Assembly (NCBI GenBank): GCA_016866215.1
Contig: VGNE01000026.1
Coordinates: forward strand, 1 to 48,681
Direction: 5' to 3'
Length of the DNA: 48,681 nt
Source: Chloroflexota bacterium
GTDB taxonomy: Bacteria > Chloroflexota > Anaerolineae > Anaerolineales > Villigracilaceae
Part shown: positions 15,578 to 23,981 of the stretch, in pieces
Numbering within the stretch: position 1 is the first letter of the stretch
Layout: each line of letters begins with the position of its first letter
Program-made: the position numbers and the translations under genes
The notes under the pieces: generated by a model
What the model saw: the letters and a program-made list of their open reading frames with translations, nothing else
What the model was told of the DNA's origin: nothing
Database searches by the model: none

Positions 15578-15583
15578 TATAAT
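15578..15583 (+). promoter_or_regulatory. -10 box giving a leaderless start of the GT2 gene
   Basis: TATAAT followed by six bases (AGTGGA) and the ATG at 15590, the same spacing as at 10272-10284. No good -35 box and no Shine-Dalgarno sequence are seen. Leaderless translation is inferred. Confidence 0.5.
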
Positions 15584-15589
15584 AGTGGA

Positions 15590-16594
15590 ATGCCGCCCGT
15601 CACGCTCATTTCCGTCATTGTGGTTACTTGGAATAGCGGAGAACATTTATCTCATTGTCTCTCCGCTCTTGCAAAACAAACCCGTCGCGATTTTGAAGTG
15701 ATCCTGGTGGATAATCACTCGACCGATGATTCACTGAATGGATTGGAACGGCATTGGCTCGACGACCTGCGAATGACCGTTGAACGCCTCGACTCCAACC
15801 TCGGCTTCGCCCCTGCCAACAACCTGGGCGCCCGCCTTGCCCGCGGGAAATGGATCGCCCTGCTTAACGCCGATGCCTACCCGGAACCGGATTGGCTTGA
15901 AAACCTTCTCAAAGCAGCGGAACGCAACCCGCAATATACTGCTTTTTCCTCCCGTCAAATTCAATATAATGCGCCTCATTTGCTCGACGGGTCGGGGGAT
16001 GTGTATCACATCAGCGGATTGGCGTGGCGAAACGACTACAACATGCCTGCCGGTACGTATGGACTCGAACAGAGGGAGATTTTCAGCCCCTGTGCCGCTG
16101 CCGCCATGTATCGCAGGGAAGATTTCCTTAATGTAGGTGGATTTGACGAAGATTACTTTTCCTATTTTGAGGATGTGGATCTGGGATTCCGCCTGCGGTT
16201 GCAGGGAAAGAAATGTCTTTATGTCCCGGAGGCAATCGTCCACCATGTGGGCAGCGGGAGCACGGGCAGGCGCAGTGACTTTTCAGTCTATCATGGCTAT
16301 CGCAATCTGATCTGGACTTTTTTCAAGAACATGCCGTTTCCGTTGTTCTGGCTCTTCCTTCCGCTTCATGTTGCAACCCTGTCCTTCTTTGTCCTTTATC
16401 TCACCTTTCGCGGGCAGGGCAGGGTGATTTGGAAGGCGGTCTTCGATGCCCTGCACGGCTTGCCGAAGATGATCCAAAAAAGAAAAATGATCCAAAGGAA
16501 TAGAAAGGTAAAAACAGGAGAATTGCTAAAGGCCATGTCCACAGGTGTGGTTGAACCCTATCGCGAATTTTTCCGGCGGAACCGTACAGAATGA
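15590..16594 (+). CDS. Family 2 glycosyltransferase (second copy)
   Basis: 334 residues, paralogous to 8290-9279. The GT-A landmarks match: VIVVTWNSGEH, NADAYPEPDWLENLLKAA, FSPCAAAAMY, FDEDYFSYFEDVDLGFRLRL, and a C-terminal membrane stretch near residue 255. The N-terminal 70 residues differ strongly from the first copy while the central block is almost identical, so the two genes look like partly homogenised paralogues. It probably adds a sugar to the lipid-linked glycan built by this locus. It overlaps the next gene by 4 nt. Confidence 0.88.
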   Translation: MPPVTLISVIVVTWNSGEHLSHCLSALAKQTRRDFEVILVDNHSTDDSLNGLERHWLDDLRMTVERLDSNLGFAPANNLGARLARGKWIALLNADAYPEPDWLENLLKAAERNPQYTAFSSRQIQYNAPHLLDGSGDVYHISGLAWRNDYNMPAGTYGLEQREIFSPCAAAAMYRREDFLNVGGFDEDYFSYFEDVDLGFRLRLQGKKCLYVPEAIVHHVGSGSTGRRSDFSVYHGYRNLIWTFFKNMPFPLFWLFLPLHVATLSFFVLYLTFRGQGRVIWKAVFDALHGLPKMIQKRKMIQRNRKVKTGELLKAMSTGVVEPYREFFRRNRTE

Positions 16595-17487
16595 AGGACC
16601 TCGGTGTTTGCCTGCTCACCCGCAGTTCAAGGGATGTGATTCTCGACTGCCTCACTTCGCTCTTCGAGCAGACCAAAGATCTTGGGATGGATGTCGTTGT
16701 CGTGGATAACGACTCGCGTGACGGCACCGTGGAAGAGGTCCGCCTCCGCTTCCCAACCGTGAAACTGATCCTCAATTCTGAAAATGCCGGCTACTCCCGC
16801 GGCGTCAACCAGGGCTTGCGGACTCTCGATGCCCGTTATTACGTTTTGTTGAATCCCGATGCGGTCATCCTCGACCGCGCGCTGGAGCGGCTCGCGCACT
16901 TCATGGATGAAAACCCGCAGGCAGGCATTTGCGGGCCCAGGGTCCTCAACCGCGACGGCAGCCTGCAGTATCAATGCCGCCGCGGCGAGGCGCGCCCGGG
17001 CGAGGTCTTCTCGTATTTTCTGGGTCTGGATCGTTTGTTTCCCAACGACCCGCGTTTCAACGGCTATCTCCTGCGGCATCTCGATAACGAGGCGGTCAAC
17101 GAGGTCAAAGCGGTCTCGGGCTCGTGCATGCTGGTCCGCCGCGCAGTGATCGAAGGGATCGGCTATCTGGATGAGCGTTATTTTGCCTATCAGGAGGATA
17201 CCGATTACTGCTTCCAGGCCCGCAAGGCGGGCTGGGGGGTGTATTACGTGCCGACAGCGCAGATCGTTCATTTGGGGGGCAGGGGGGGGTCGGGCGTGAA
17301 TCCGTATTTTGGGATTTATCAATGGCATCGTTCGTATTATTTGTATTACCGCAAGAACTTGGCAAGGGATTATCCGTTCTGGTTCCACCCCTTTTATTAT
17401 TTTGTCATGTTCGTCAAAATGGTTCTCAACCTGGCGGCGGTATTCTTCAGCCGCAAAAAGATCGTCGGCACACGCAAACCATCCTGA
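16591..17487 (+). CDS. Family 2 glycosyltransferase (intact partner of the truncated gene at 9276)
   Basis: 298 residues: GVCLLTRSSRDVILDCL, VVVVDNDSRDGTV, LLNPDAVI (metal-site strand), VSGSCMLVRRAVIEGIGYLDERYF and EDTDYCFQARKAGW (acceptor region), then a basic C-terminus with aromatic-rich hydrophobic stretches. It resembles rhamnosyltransferase-type GT2 enzymes (WbbL-like). It shows what the truncated copy at 9276 has lost: everything after FPNDPR. It is translationally coupled to the preceding GT2 gene. Confidence 0.9.
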   Translation: MKDLGVCLLTRSSRDVILDCLTSLFEQTKDLGMDVVVVDNDSRDGTVEEVRLRFPTVKLILNSENAGYSRGVNQGLRTLDARYYVLLNPDAVILDRALERLAHFMDENPQAGICGPRVLNRDGSLQYQCRRGEARPGEVFSYFLGLDRLFPNDPRFNGYLLRHLDNEAVNEVKAVSGSCMLVRRAVIEGIGYLDERYFAYQEDTDYCFQARKAGWGVYYVPTAQIVHLGGRGGSGVNPYFGIYQWHRSYYLYYRKNLARDYPFWFHPFYYFVMFVKMVLNLAAVFFSRKKIVGTRKPS

Positions 17488-17587
17488 AGCCTTACGGCGG
17501 GAAACGGAATAAGAATCCTTCGCGTCCCTTCGTGGATTTTTATGGATTCTGATAAACTATGAGCAGATTGCGCACCTCACTCACGAA

Positions 17588-18661
17588 ATGGATTTCATGA
17601 TCAGTCCCCTTTTTTCAATGTTGTTAAGTATCCTCGTCAGTATCGGATTCGGGCATCCCGCCATGCTTTTGGCAAGGCGCCTCGATCTCATGGATATCCC
17701 CGGCTCCGCCTCCCACAAGATCCATGCCCGTCCCACTCTGCTGGCGGGAGGGATTTTGTTGATTGCCACACTGGCTGTTATGGCGCTCCTTTTCCGTTCC
17801 TGGGTGAGCCGCGAGATATTGGTGGTGCTGGGTGGCGCTGGCGTTATCTTCCTCTTCGGCCTTTGGGATGACCGCAAAGGGCTGTCTGCCGGTCCAAAGT
17901 TAATTGGGCAATTGATCGCCTCATGCTTTTTGATCTCGTTTGGTGTGCAGGTCCATTTCATGACCGTCCTGTCTATTGCGGGGTATATATCCCCGCAGAT
18001 CGCCCAGTTGTTGAATATCCTGATTACCCTGTTATGGCTGATCGGGATTACCAATGCCCTGAACATGATAGACAGCATGGACGGCATTGTCGCCGGGCTT
18101 GGGGTAATTGCCTCCGCCTATTTTTGGGGTGCCGCTAGGCTGGCAGATCAACCCATCTTGTCGTTTTGGTCGGCAGTTTTGCTGGGGAGCAGTGTGGGGT
18201 TGTACTTCTGGAATAAAATTGCCGCCAAATTTTTTCTCGGCGATTCCGGCGCGCAGACCATTGGTTTTTTACTTGCCTCCTTCGGCATGATGTACAGCCC
18301 CCTCAACCGCAGTCCCGAATCTTCCTGGATCGTTCCCATCCTGCTGTTGGGCATCCCGATCTTTGACACAACGCTTGTTGTGTTATCCCGCCTAAAAAGA
18401 AGGCAGAAAGTGGGCAGCGGCAGGCAGGACCACACCTATCATCGCCTCATTGCCTTGGGATTTTCGCCGAACTATGCCGTCCTGGCCGTTCATATGGCAG
18501 CATTGCTGATCAGTTTGATCGCATTCCTGACCCTTTACCTGCATCCATGGATTGCATTGGTTTTCTTTTTCTTCATCATATTGTTTGGTTTCGCATTTTT
18601 GCTTTGGCTGGAACGAAAACCAACCCTGGATGACACATCCCGAGGAAACGAAGGTGCGTAG
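17588..18661 (+). CDS. WecA/TagO/MraY-type polyprenyl-phosphate phosphosugar transferase (GT4)
   Basis: 357 residues with about ten membrane segments. Signature loops are GLWDDRKGLSAGPKLIGQL, NALNMIDSMDGIVAG (catalytic Asp), FFLGDSGAQTIGFL and the cytoplasmic HTYHRL, all diagnostic of this superfamily. Such enzymes start glycan assembly by moving a sugar 1-phosphate from UDP-sugar to undecaprenyl phosphate. The WecA/TagO subtype is more likely than MraY because the gene sits in a glycan locus without cell-wall genes. There is no clear ribosome site at 17588 or at the alternative ATG 17597, so the exact start is uncertain. The stop overlaps the next gene. Confidence 0.9.
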   Translation: MDFMISPLFSMLLSILVSIGFGHPAMLLARRLDLMDIPGSASHKIHARPTLLAGGILLIATLAVMALLFRSWVSREILVVLGGAGVIFLFGLWDDRKGLSAGPKLIGQLIASCFLISFGVQVHFMTVLSIAGYISPQIAQLLNILITLLWLIGITNALNMIDSMDGIVAGLGVIASAYFWGAARLADQPILSFWSAVLLGSSVGLYFWNKIAAKFFLGDSGAQTIGFLLASFGMMYSPLNRSPESSWIVPILLLGIPIFDTTLVVLSRLKRRQKVGSGRQDHTYHRLIALGFSPNYAVLAVHMAALLISLIAFLTLYLHPWIALVFFFFIILFGFAFLLWLERKPTLDDTSRGNEGA

Positions 18662-21230
18662 GTTTGCTGTTTTTCGATTGCCCATCTATGCCGGATTCCT
18701 GACACTGGGGACATTACTCACGCTTTTTATCAGCTTGAATTCGCCCTCGGACCCGAGAAATATGGTTCTTCTGGGATATTCGCTGGAAAGGATTCTGCTG
18801 GGCGCGGGACTTTTCATGCTTGCCGCAGCGCTGCTTGCCCTGACCGTGAAACTGCTCCGGCAGCCCGAACGGTCCGGACGCCTCTGGGATGTTATTTTCA
18901 AACGCAAAGACTTCAGTAATGTCGTTTTCTGGATGACGGCAATCGTTTTTTTGCTGTGCTGGATTGCATTGTTTTTGCCTCCCTATCGGCTCGCAGGAAA
19001 CTTGTCCGGGTATGTTGCTCGTTTGTATCCTGTGATTGTCTGGCTGACAGTTGCCACCACGGTCACTATGCTGATTCTTCTCATCGAACGGAAACAGGAA
19101 TCCGTTCGTTCCATTATCCTGGAAAATAAAACAGCTCTGTGGGCCGGTTTGGTCGTCCTTGCCATCCTTGCAGTGACAGGCATTCTGATCGTCATGACCG
19201 GTATCGGCGTTCGTTACCGCGAGGATTATTGGTATGGTCCCGGCGTGCCGGTCCTGGGCTTGCAGGTGCTTTTGGCGGTGATTTTGGGTGCATGGATGCT
19301 GTGGATGGAATTCGGGCGGGGGATGGAATTTTCGCGCGGGCTGGATGCGTTCGTCTGTATCGCGATATGGGTCATTACCGCCTGGCTTTGGGCGCGCGAG
19401 CCATTGCGTCCGAATTACTTTATGCCCGATACCGCTAATAATGTCATCTACCCCTACTCCGACAGCGCCGTCTTTGATGTGCCGAGTCAATTTGCCTTGA
19501 TCGGGCAGGGACTTTTCAACGGCCAGTATTTTGACCGTCCACTCTATAGCGCCTTCCTGACCTACCTGCATGGTTTTGCAGGGCAGGATACCGCACAATT
19601 GATGACCGCGCAGGCGGTTGTGTACGCGGTCTTTCCCCTGATCATCTACCTCCTGGGCAGCGAACTGCACAGCCGCACACTCGGTGTTTCTGCTGCAACC
19701 CTGATTTCACTGCGCGGGGTGAATTCGATTGCCGCGGCCACCTGGATTGACCTTGCCAGCCCAAAGACGATGTTGACCGATTTTCCCACCGCAATTGGAA
19801 TCGCCCTTTTAATATTCTTCTTTTTGAAATGGTTCAAGGAACCCGCCGGGGCGTATTATGCGGTTTGGGCTGGCGGTATGCTTGGGTTGACGTTAATGCT
19901 TCGCACGCACGTGCTATTGTTGCTGCCGTTTTTGATAATTTACATGTTGATCAGCCAACGATTCCGCTGGAAATATTGGATGACAGGTTCGTTCTTGTTG
20001 ATTATTGGAATGGTCACCGCCACCCTGCCATGGGATATACGGAATCGATCCAATGACACCCCTATGTTCTACGTATATTATTCTCGCATTCAGATGATTC
20101 TTCGCGAGCGATATGGGATAGAAGGAGATACATTTGTTCCTTCAACCCAAACAAGGATTTCAGATGCTTCAGGGTTTCGATACACTTATGCCCGAGGTTT
20201 TAGACAACGGACAGTGAATCCCATGGCGATTGATCTTTGTGATGGTCGGGTATGTGCCACGGCCAACCACTTTTTCCATAATCTTATGACATCGGTTCTT
20301 TTCCTGCCTACCTCATTTGTGTTTGATGATTTATGGAACACGGTAAAAGAAAGCACACCATATTGGAAACAGGATTGGACAGGAGGGGGTTTTGGCGTCA
20401 ATGAAGGCATATTCCTTACTATCAACCTGGCATTAATTTCCTTGGGGATTGGGGCGGCATGGCAGCGCAACAAATTTATTGGCTTATTGCCAGCGGTCAT
20501 TTTCCTGGTTTATATCTTATCCAATGCATTAGCGTTTACATCCGGGGGGCGTTACATCACACCTGTGGATTGGATCATCTGTATCTATTATGTCCTGGGA
20601 TTAATGCAAGTTGTGCTTTGGGGATTGCGTTTTATAGGCGCCATTTCTCCCTCTGAAATTTGGCAGGCACCGGTCAAAACAGAGTTCCTCACCCGGCCTG
20701 CCGCGCAATATCTTAAGACACTAAAAACCCTTGCGCTGGTATTCATGCTTGGAGCCTTGATTCCAATCGCTGAAATGCCTTTTGAAAGACGATATCAGAC
20801 AACTTCAACAGATGCGGCACTTGCCATGTTGGAACAAGGGGGCTGGTTAAAGCAGGCCGGCCTGGTTCGGGATGATCTATCGGAATTTCTGGCTGACCCG
20901 CAGGCAAGATTAATTGTCGGAAGAATCCTTTATCCACGCTATTATTATGGGGGAGAAGGCGAACCAAAACGAAATTATCCTTATCTCCCGCTGGATTATC
21001 CACGGCTGGCATTCATAACAATAGGCCCATATGACACGGGCTTAGAAAACGTCATTATTCCCGGCGATCGGCCCAAGTTCCCTTTACATGCTGAAGATGC
21101 AGTTATTATCGGATGCAAAAACGAATTGTTTTTGGATGCGCTGGCTGTCTTTATTTTAAAAGAGCCGGAGATGATTTATTTGCGTTCCCCGCAGCCGGCC
21201 CTGCAATGTCCGCTCCCACCGCCTGATTAA
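18654..21230 (+). CDS. Large polytopic membrane glycosyltransferase (GT-C-like)
   Basis: About 858 residues if GTG 18654 is the start (GAGGA 7 nt upstream, 8-nt overlap with the previous stop); ATG 18630 is the alternative. At least a dozen hydrophobic segments span the first 700 residues. A GT-C-like extracytoplasmic loop follows TM4-5, with PYSDSAVFDVPSQFALIGQG and FDRPLYSAFLTYL, and GLTLMLRTHVLLLLPF resembles the core of ArnT/PMT-like enzymes. The last about 150 residues form a soluble domain. It is probably a lipid-linked sugar transferase acting outside the membrane, completing the glycan locus. The precise family is not certain. Confidence 0.72.
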   Translation: MRRFAVFRLPIYAGFLTLGTLLTLFISLNSPSDPRNMVLLGYSLERILLGAGLFMLAAALLALTVKLLRQPERSGRLWDVIFKRKDFSNVVFWMTAIVFLLCWIALFLPPYRLAGNLSGYVARLYPVIVWLTVATTVTMLILLIERKQESVRSIILENKTALWAGLVVLAILAVTGILIVMTGIGVRYREDYWYGPGVPVLGLQVLLAVILGAWMLWMEFGRGMEFSRGLDAFVCIAIWVITAWLWAREPLRPNYFMPDTANNVIYPYSDSAVFDVPSQFALIGQGLFNGQYFDRPLYSAFLTYLHGFAGQDTAQLMTAQAVVYAVFPLIIYLLGSELHSRTLGVSAATLISLRGVNSIAAATWIDLASPKTMLTDFPTAIGIALLIFFFLKWFKEPAGAYYAVWAGGMLGLTLMLRTHVLLLLPFLIIYMLISQRFRWKYWMTGSFLLIIGMVTATLPWDIRNRSNDTPMFYVYYSRIQMILRERYGIEGDTFVPSTQTRISDASGFRYTYARGFRQRTVNPMAIDLCDGRVCATANHFFHNLMTSVLFLPTSFVFDDLWNTVKESTPYWKQDWTGGGFGVNEGIFLTINLALISLGIGAAWQRNKFIGLLPAVIFLVYILSNALAFTSGGRYITPVDWIICIYYVLGLMQVVLWGLRFIGAISPSEIWQAPVKTEFLTRPAAQYLKTLKTLALVFMLGALIPIAEMPFERRYQTTSTDAALAMLEQGGWLKQAGLVRDDLSEFLADPQARLIVGRILYPRYYYGGEGEPKRNYPYLPLDYPRLAFITIGPYDTGLENVIIPGDRPKFPLHAEDAVIIGCKNELFLDALAVFILKEPEMIYLRSPQPALQCPLPPPD

Positions 21231-21241
21231 CTTACCTTCAT

Positions 21242-21772
21242 TCAATCAAAATGGATATTCAAATCAGAGCAATCAAAACGATTTCCGCAATTGGAGCAGT
21301 TGACTTTGCAATTCTTCTCAACCATCTCACTGCCGCAGCGATCGCAGATCCAGATTCTCTTTTCAATCCACTGGATCGGCTTGAATAAAGATGTGTTGAA
21401 ACCGCCGATATTTTCCTTCCCCAATCTTTCCACTTCATTCATTACCAATTTGGCAGTGTCTCTTAATTTCCTCACCTGAATGCCCATACAAATATCAGGC
21501 CAGTTTTTGAGCCATTTCATACTGCGTCCATACACTTTGAGTGCGCCTTCGTAGTTGCCGCGGGTGATGTGCAGATAGGTTACGGCGATTTGTAAAATCC
21601 CCCGATATAACTCGCGCACTTCGCCTTTTTCAACTTTCCAGGCTTCCTCCAACTCTTCATGAGCCTCAAAGAATTTCCCTTCATTGAATAATTTCAGTCC
21701 CTGAATCGCCTTCGCATGTAAAACGCGGTCACAACCCAATTTATTATTTCGGCCCTGATCAATACTCGCCAT
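21242..21772 (-). CDS. DUF309 protein with C-terminal zinc ribbon
   Basis: 176 residues. The N-terminal DUF309 helical domain shows GLKLFNEGKFFEAHEELEEAW and LYRGILQIAVTYLH, matching the family's H/E pattern. The last about 45 residues carry a zinc ribbon (WICDRCG then CSNCGNRFDCSDL) that is not part of usual DUF309 proteins. The function of DUF309 is unknown. GGAAGGA lies 9 nt before the ATG. It converges on the glycan locus from the other strand (11 nt between stops). Confidence 0.82.
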   Translation of the reverse strand: MASIDQGRNNKLGCDRVLHAKAIQGLKLFNEGKFFEAHEELEEAWKVEKGEVRELYRGILQIAVTYLHITRGNYEGALKVYGRSMKWLKNWPDICMGIQVRKLRDTAKLVMNEVERLGKENIGGFNTSLFKPIQWIEKRIWICDRCGSEMVEKNCKVNCSNCGNRFDCSDLNIHFD

Positions 21773-22088
21773 CGTCTTTTATCCTTCCGTTTTCTGTCTT
21801 TTATTTATACGATTTTCGTTATATCACAGGAACGCAGGCGCTATATTTTTATCAGCATCATATAAATGGAGCCTTGACTGAAAATCTCCATCTCAGATTA
21901 TACATGGCGGGATTGGGAAAACCCATTGCTGGGGGAACCCGATTTTGCGAGGAACTTGTCCATCCTCATGAGATTGGATTAGATGCAAAACCTTCCCCCC
22001 AAAATGGGAAGTCGATAAAATCAGAAAATGATCGAATTTGAGTTTAGCATCTGTCAGGCAAACCCATTAAGCGGGTAAAATAGAATCC
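21773..22088. other. Intergenic region between divergent genes, no gene seen
   Basis: The 316 bases separate a minus-strand DUF309 gene from the plus-strand sigma factor. There is no supported coding sequence. TAAAAT at 22076-22081, seven bases before the sigma factor ATG, is a plausible -10 box for a leaderless transcript; a TTGACT at 21874 may belong to another promoter. A GGG/CCC-rich stretch at 21906-21942 could fold but matches no RNA family I know. Confidence 0.4.
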
Positions 22089-22697
22089 ATGGATGAAACC
22101 GCGCTGATCAACTCCGCACAAAACGGCGATCTTGATTCCTTCAACACATTGATCCTGCACTATCAGGATTCTGTTTTTAATACAGCGGTGCATATCCTTG
22201 GGGATGACGACCTTGCACAGGACGCCGCACAGGAAGCCTTCATCTCCGCCTTTCGCAGTATCTCATCTTTTCGCGGGGGTTCTTTTAAAGCATGGATCAT
22301 GCGAACCGTTACCAACGCCTGCTATGATGAATTGCGACGACAAAAACGACGCCCCACGACCCCGCTTGAACCTGAAACCAGTGACGGCGAGGAAATAGAT
22401 TCTCCGAAATGGCTGGCAGACCCCGGCATGACTCCCGCCCAAAAATCTGAAGCCGCTGAACTCGAGCATGCCATTCAACACTGCCTGGATACCCTGCCCA
22501 CAGATTTTCGCACTGTGGTTGTGCTGACCGATATTCAAGGCATGGATTATAGCGAAGCCGCCGCTACGGCCCGCGTTCCGCTTGGCACCATCAAGAGCCG
22601 CCTCGCCCGCGCACGGCTTCGCCTGCGTGAATGCCTGCGCGGCTTCGAGGAACTTTTACCCGCTTCGTTTCGTCTTGAAGGGGAAGGCCTCCAATGA
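22089..22697 (+). CDS. ECF-family RNA polymerase sigma factor
   Basis: 202 residues. Region 2 includes DDLAQDAAQEAFISAFRSISSFRGG, with the tryptophan-containing helix FKAWIMRTVTNACYDELRRQKRR. Region 4 is LPTDFRTVVVLTDIQGMDYSEAAATARVPLGTIKSRLARARLRLR. This is a standard group 4 sigma factor. The next gene overlaps it by ATGA and encodes a membrane anti-sigma factor, so the pair forms a transmembrane signalling unit. There is no Shine-Dalgarno at the start, and TAAAAT seven bases upstream suggests a leaderless mRNA. Confidence 0.93.
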   Translation: MDETALINSAQNGDLDSFNTLILHYQDSVFNTAVHILGDDDLAQDAAQEAFISAFRSISSFRGGSFKAWIMRTVTNACYDELRRQKRRPTTPLEPETSDGEEIDSPKWLADPGMTPAQKSEAAELEHAIQHCLDTLPTDFRTVVVLTDIQGMDYSEAAATARVPLGTIKSRLARARLRLRECLRGFEELLPASFRLEGEGLQ

Positions 22698-23335
22698 AAA
22701 ATTTCCGAGAGATCGAACTGCTCTCTTCCTATCTTGATGGACAACTTAATGCATCTGAATCAACCCGGTTGGAATCCCGCCTCACTTCGGACCCTGAGCT
22801 TGCTTCTGTTTTATTTGACCTGCGCGCCGCTCGAGGCATTCTCCGCAAACTACCCGCACGCAAAGCCCCGCGCAATTTCGCGTTGACTCGCAAAATGGTC
22901 GGGTTAAAACCGCCCTTACCGCGCGCCTATCCTATCTTCCGTTTTTCAACAGCCTTCGCAACCGTTCTGCTCATGCTTTCACTTGCCGCAAATTTGGTGA
23001 TACCTCAGTTTAATTTTGCCGCATCTGCCCCACAAGCAGCGTATGGATTTGGCGGAGGCGGTGACCCTGCTTCAGCCGCGGAAGAACCATTAATGGAAAT
23101 GGCTCCTGCCGTACTGCCAACAGACGATATCACTGCCCGCCAGGGAGAACCATCTGCGGATGCAATGCAAACACTCAAAGAGGCGGGAACTGAATCAGGA
23201 TTACCGGAGCAGGCTGAGGCCAGGAATGAAGCGTTTGTTCCCGTCAACTGGCAGATCGGCTTGCTGATCATTATCCTCTTGGGCGGCTTGTTAATGTGGA
23301 TCATGCGTCAAACTGCTTCGCGCAAGTGGCGGTAA
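22694..23335 (+). CDS. Membrane anti-sigma factor
   Basis: 213 residues. The N-terminus (LLSSYLDGQLNASESTRLESRL) is the anti-sigma domain that normally binds region 2/4 of its sigma factor; a zinc-binding HxxxCxxC is not seen. A TM helix is at about residues 80-98. An Ala/Pro/Gly-rich external stretch follows, and a second TM helix is near 187-205, so both ends may lie inside the cell. It is translationally coupled to the sigma gene. Release by proteolysis is the usual mechanism, but the signal is unknown. Confidence 0.85.
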   Translation: MKNFREIELLSSYLDGQLNASESTRLESRLTSDPELASVLFDLRAARGILRKLPARKAPRNFALTRKMVGLKPPLPRAYPIFRFSTAFATVLLMLSLAANLVIPQFNFAASAPQAAYGFGGGGDPASAAEEPLMEMAPAVLPTDDITARQGEPSADAMQTLKEAGTESGLPEQAEARNEAFVPVNWQIGLLIIILLGGLLMWIMRQTASRKWR

Positions 23336-23349
23336 TCCTTTGAGTTTCA

Positions 23350-23838
23350 ATGGCTCACGATAACTTTATAAAATTCTGTCCGCGCTGCGGAGCGCAGGTT
23401 AAGTATGAAGAAAAGTTCGGCAAGCTGCGACCTGTCTGCCGGCAATGCGATTGGATCTATTTTCAAGACCCCAAAGTAGCTGCGGCTGTGCTCATTGAAG
23501 AGCAGAGCCGCGTGCTGCTTGTGCGCCGCGCCAATGAACCTTTTCGCGGGTTGTGGACTTTGCCGGCGGGATTCGTGAACGGCGGCGAGGACCCTGCCAA
23601 CGCGGCGGAACGTGAATGTTTGGAGGAAACAGGTTTGAACGTGCATGTCAAGCGGGTTTTGGAGATCATCTCCGGCCGTGAGCATGAGCGCGGCGCAGAC
23701 TTCATAATTGTCTATTTGGCTGAGGTGATCAACGGAGAATTAACCCCTGCTGATGATGCCGATGCAGTCGAATGGTTTGACCGAGACAACCTGCCGCCGC
23801 TGGCATTCAAGGCAACGCAAAAGGTTCTGTTGAAATAA
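23350..23838 (+). CDS. Nudix hydrolase with N-terminal zinc ribbon
   Basis: 162 residues. An N-terminal zinc ribbon (FCPRCGAQ then VCRQCDWI) precedes the Nudix fold. The Nudix box is complete: GFVNGGEDPANAAERECLEETGL fits G-x5-E-x7-R-E-U-x-E-E-x-G-U. The arrangement is like the NudC/NADH pyrophosphatase tail but short, and such proteins hydrolyse nucleotide diphosphate derivatives. It follows the anti-sigma gene by 14 nt, so it may share its transcript, and it ends in a strong terminator. Confidence 0.88.
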   Translation: MAHDNFIKFCPRCGAQVKYEEKFGKLRPVCRQCDWIYFQDPKVAAAVLIEEQSRVLLVRRANEPFRGLWTLPAGFVNGGEDPANAAERECLEETGLNVHVKRVLEIISGREHERGADFIIVYLAEVINGELTPADDADAVEWFDRDNLPPLAFKATQKVLLK

Positions 23839-23873
23839 AAAGACCTCAGAGTTTTCTGCTCCGAGGTCTTTTT
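23837..23873 (+). terminator. Bidirectional intrinsic terminator
   Basis: AAAAAGACCTC (23837-23847) and GAGGTCTTTTT (23863-23873) form an 11-bp stem with a 15-nt loop and a T-tract on either strand. It ends the sigma/anti-sigma/Nudix unit and can also stop minus-strand transcription. Confidence 0.85.
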
Positions 23874-23889
23874 ATTTCGGATCTGCTTT

Positions 23890-23964
23890 TTATTTCACGG
23901 TCTCATAATCCTCTGGCAGCCAGCAGCATAGCACCAACTCTCTCGCGGCTTTCACTTCATTCAT
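23890..23964 (-). pseudogene. Isolated copy of the gcvPB 3' end
   Basis: The minus strand encodes MNEVKAARELVLCCWLPEDY, then ETVK and a stop. The real gcvPB ends MDEVKAARELVLCCWLPEDY and then QNQ. About 56 of 58 nucleotides are identical to 30675-30732. There is no ribosome site and no more of gcvPB here, so this looks like a short duplicated fragment between a terminator and the response regulator gene. Confidence 0.7.
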
Positions 23965-23981
23965 GAGACCAACAATTCTTT

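Larger units (their letters stand above)
15166..15589. other. Intergenic region without genes
   Basis: No coding sequence is supported here. It contains a hairpin CTCATTCCC/GGGAATGAG (15363-15371 with 15386-15394), a 10-bp inverted repeat GGTGATTACC (15396-15405)/GGTAATCACC (15550-15559) that brackets a dispersed repeat (15442-15540), and a TATAAT box at 15578-15583. Confidence 0.6.

Noticed and set aside
16627-17388. Long open frame on the minus strand inside the GT2 gene (about 250 codons)
   Set aside because: It is the antisense shadow of a well-supported glycosyltransferase; the same shadow occurs opposite the truncated copy and shows no recognisable motif.
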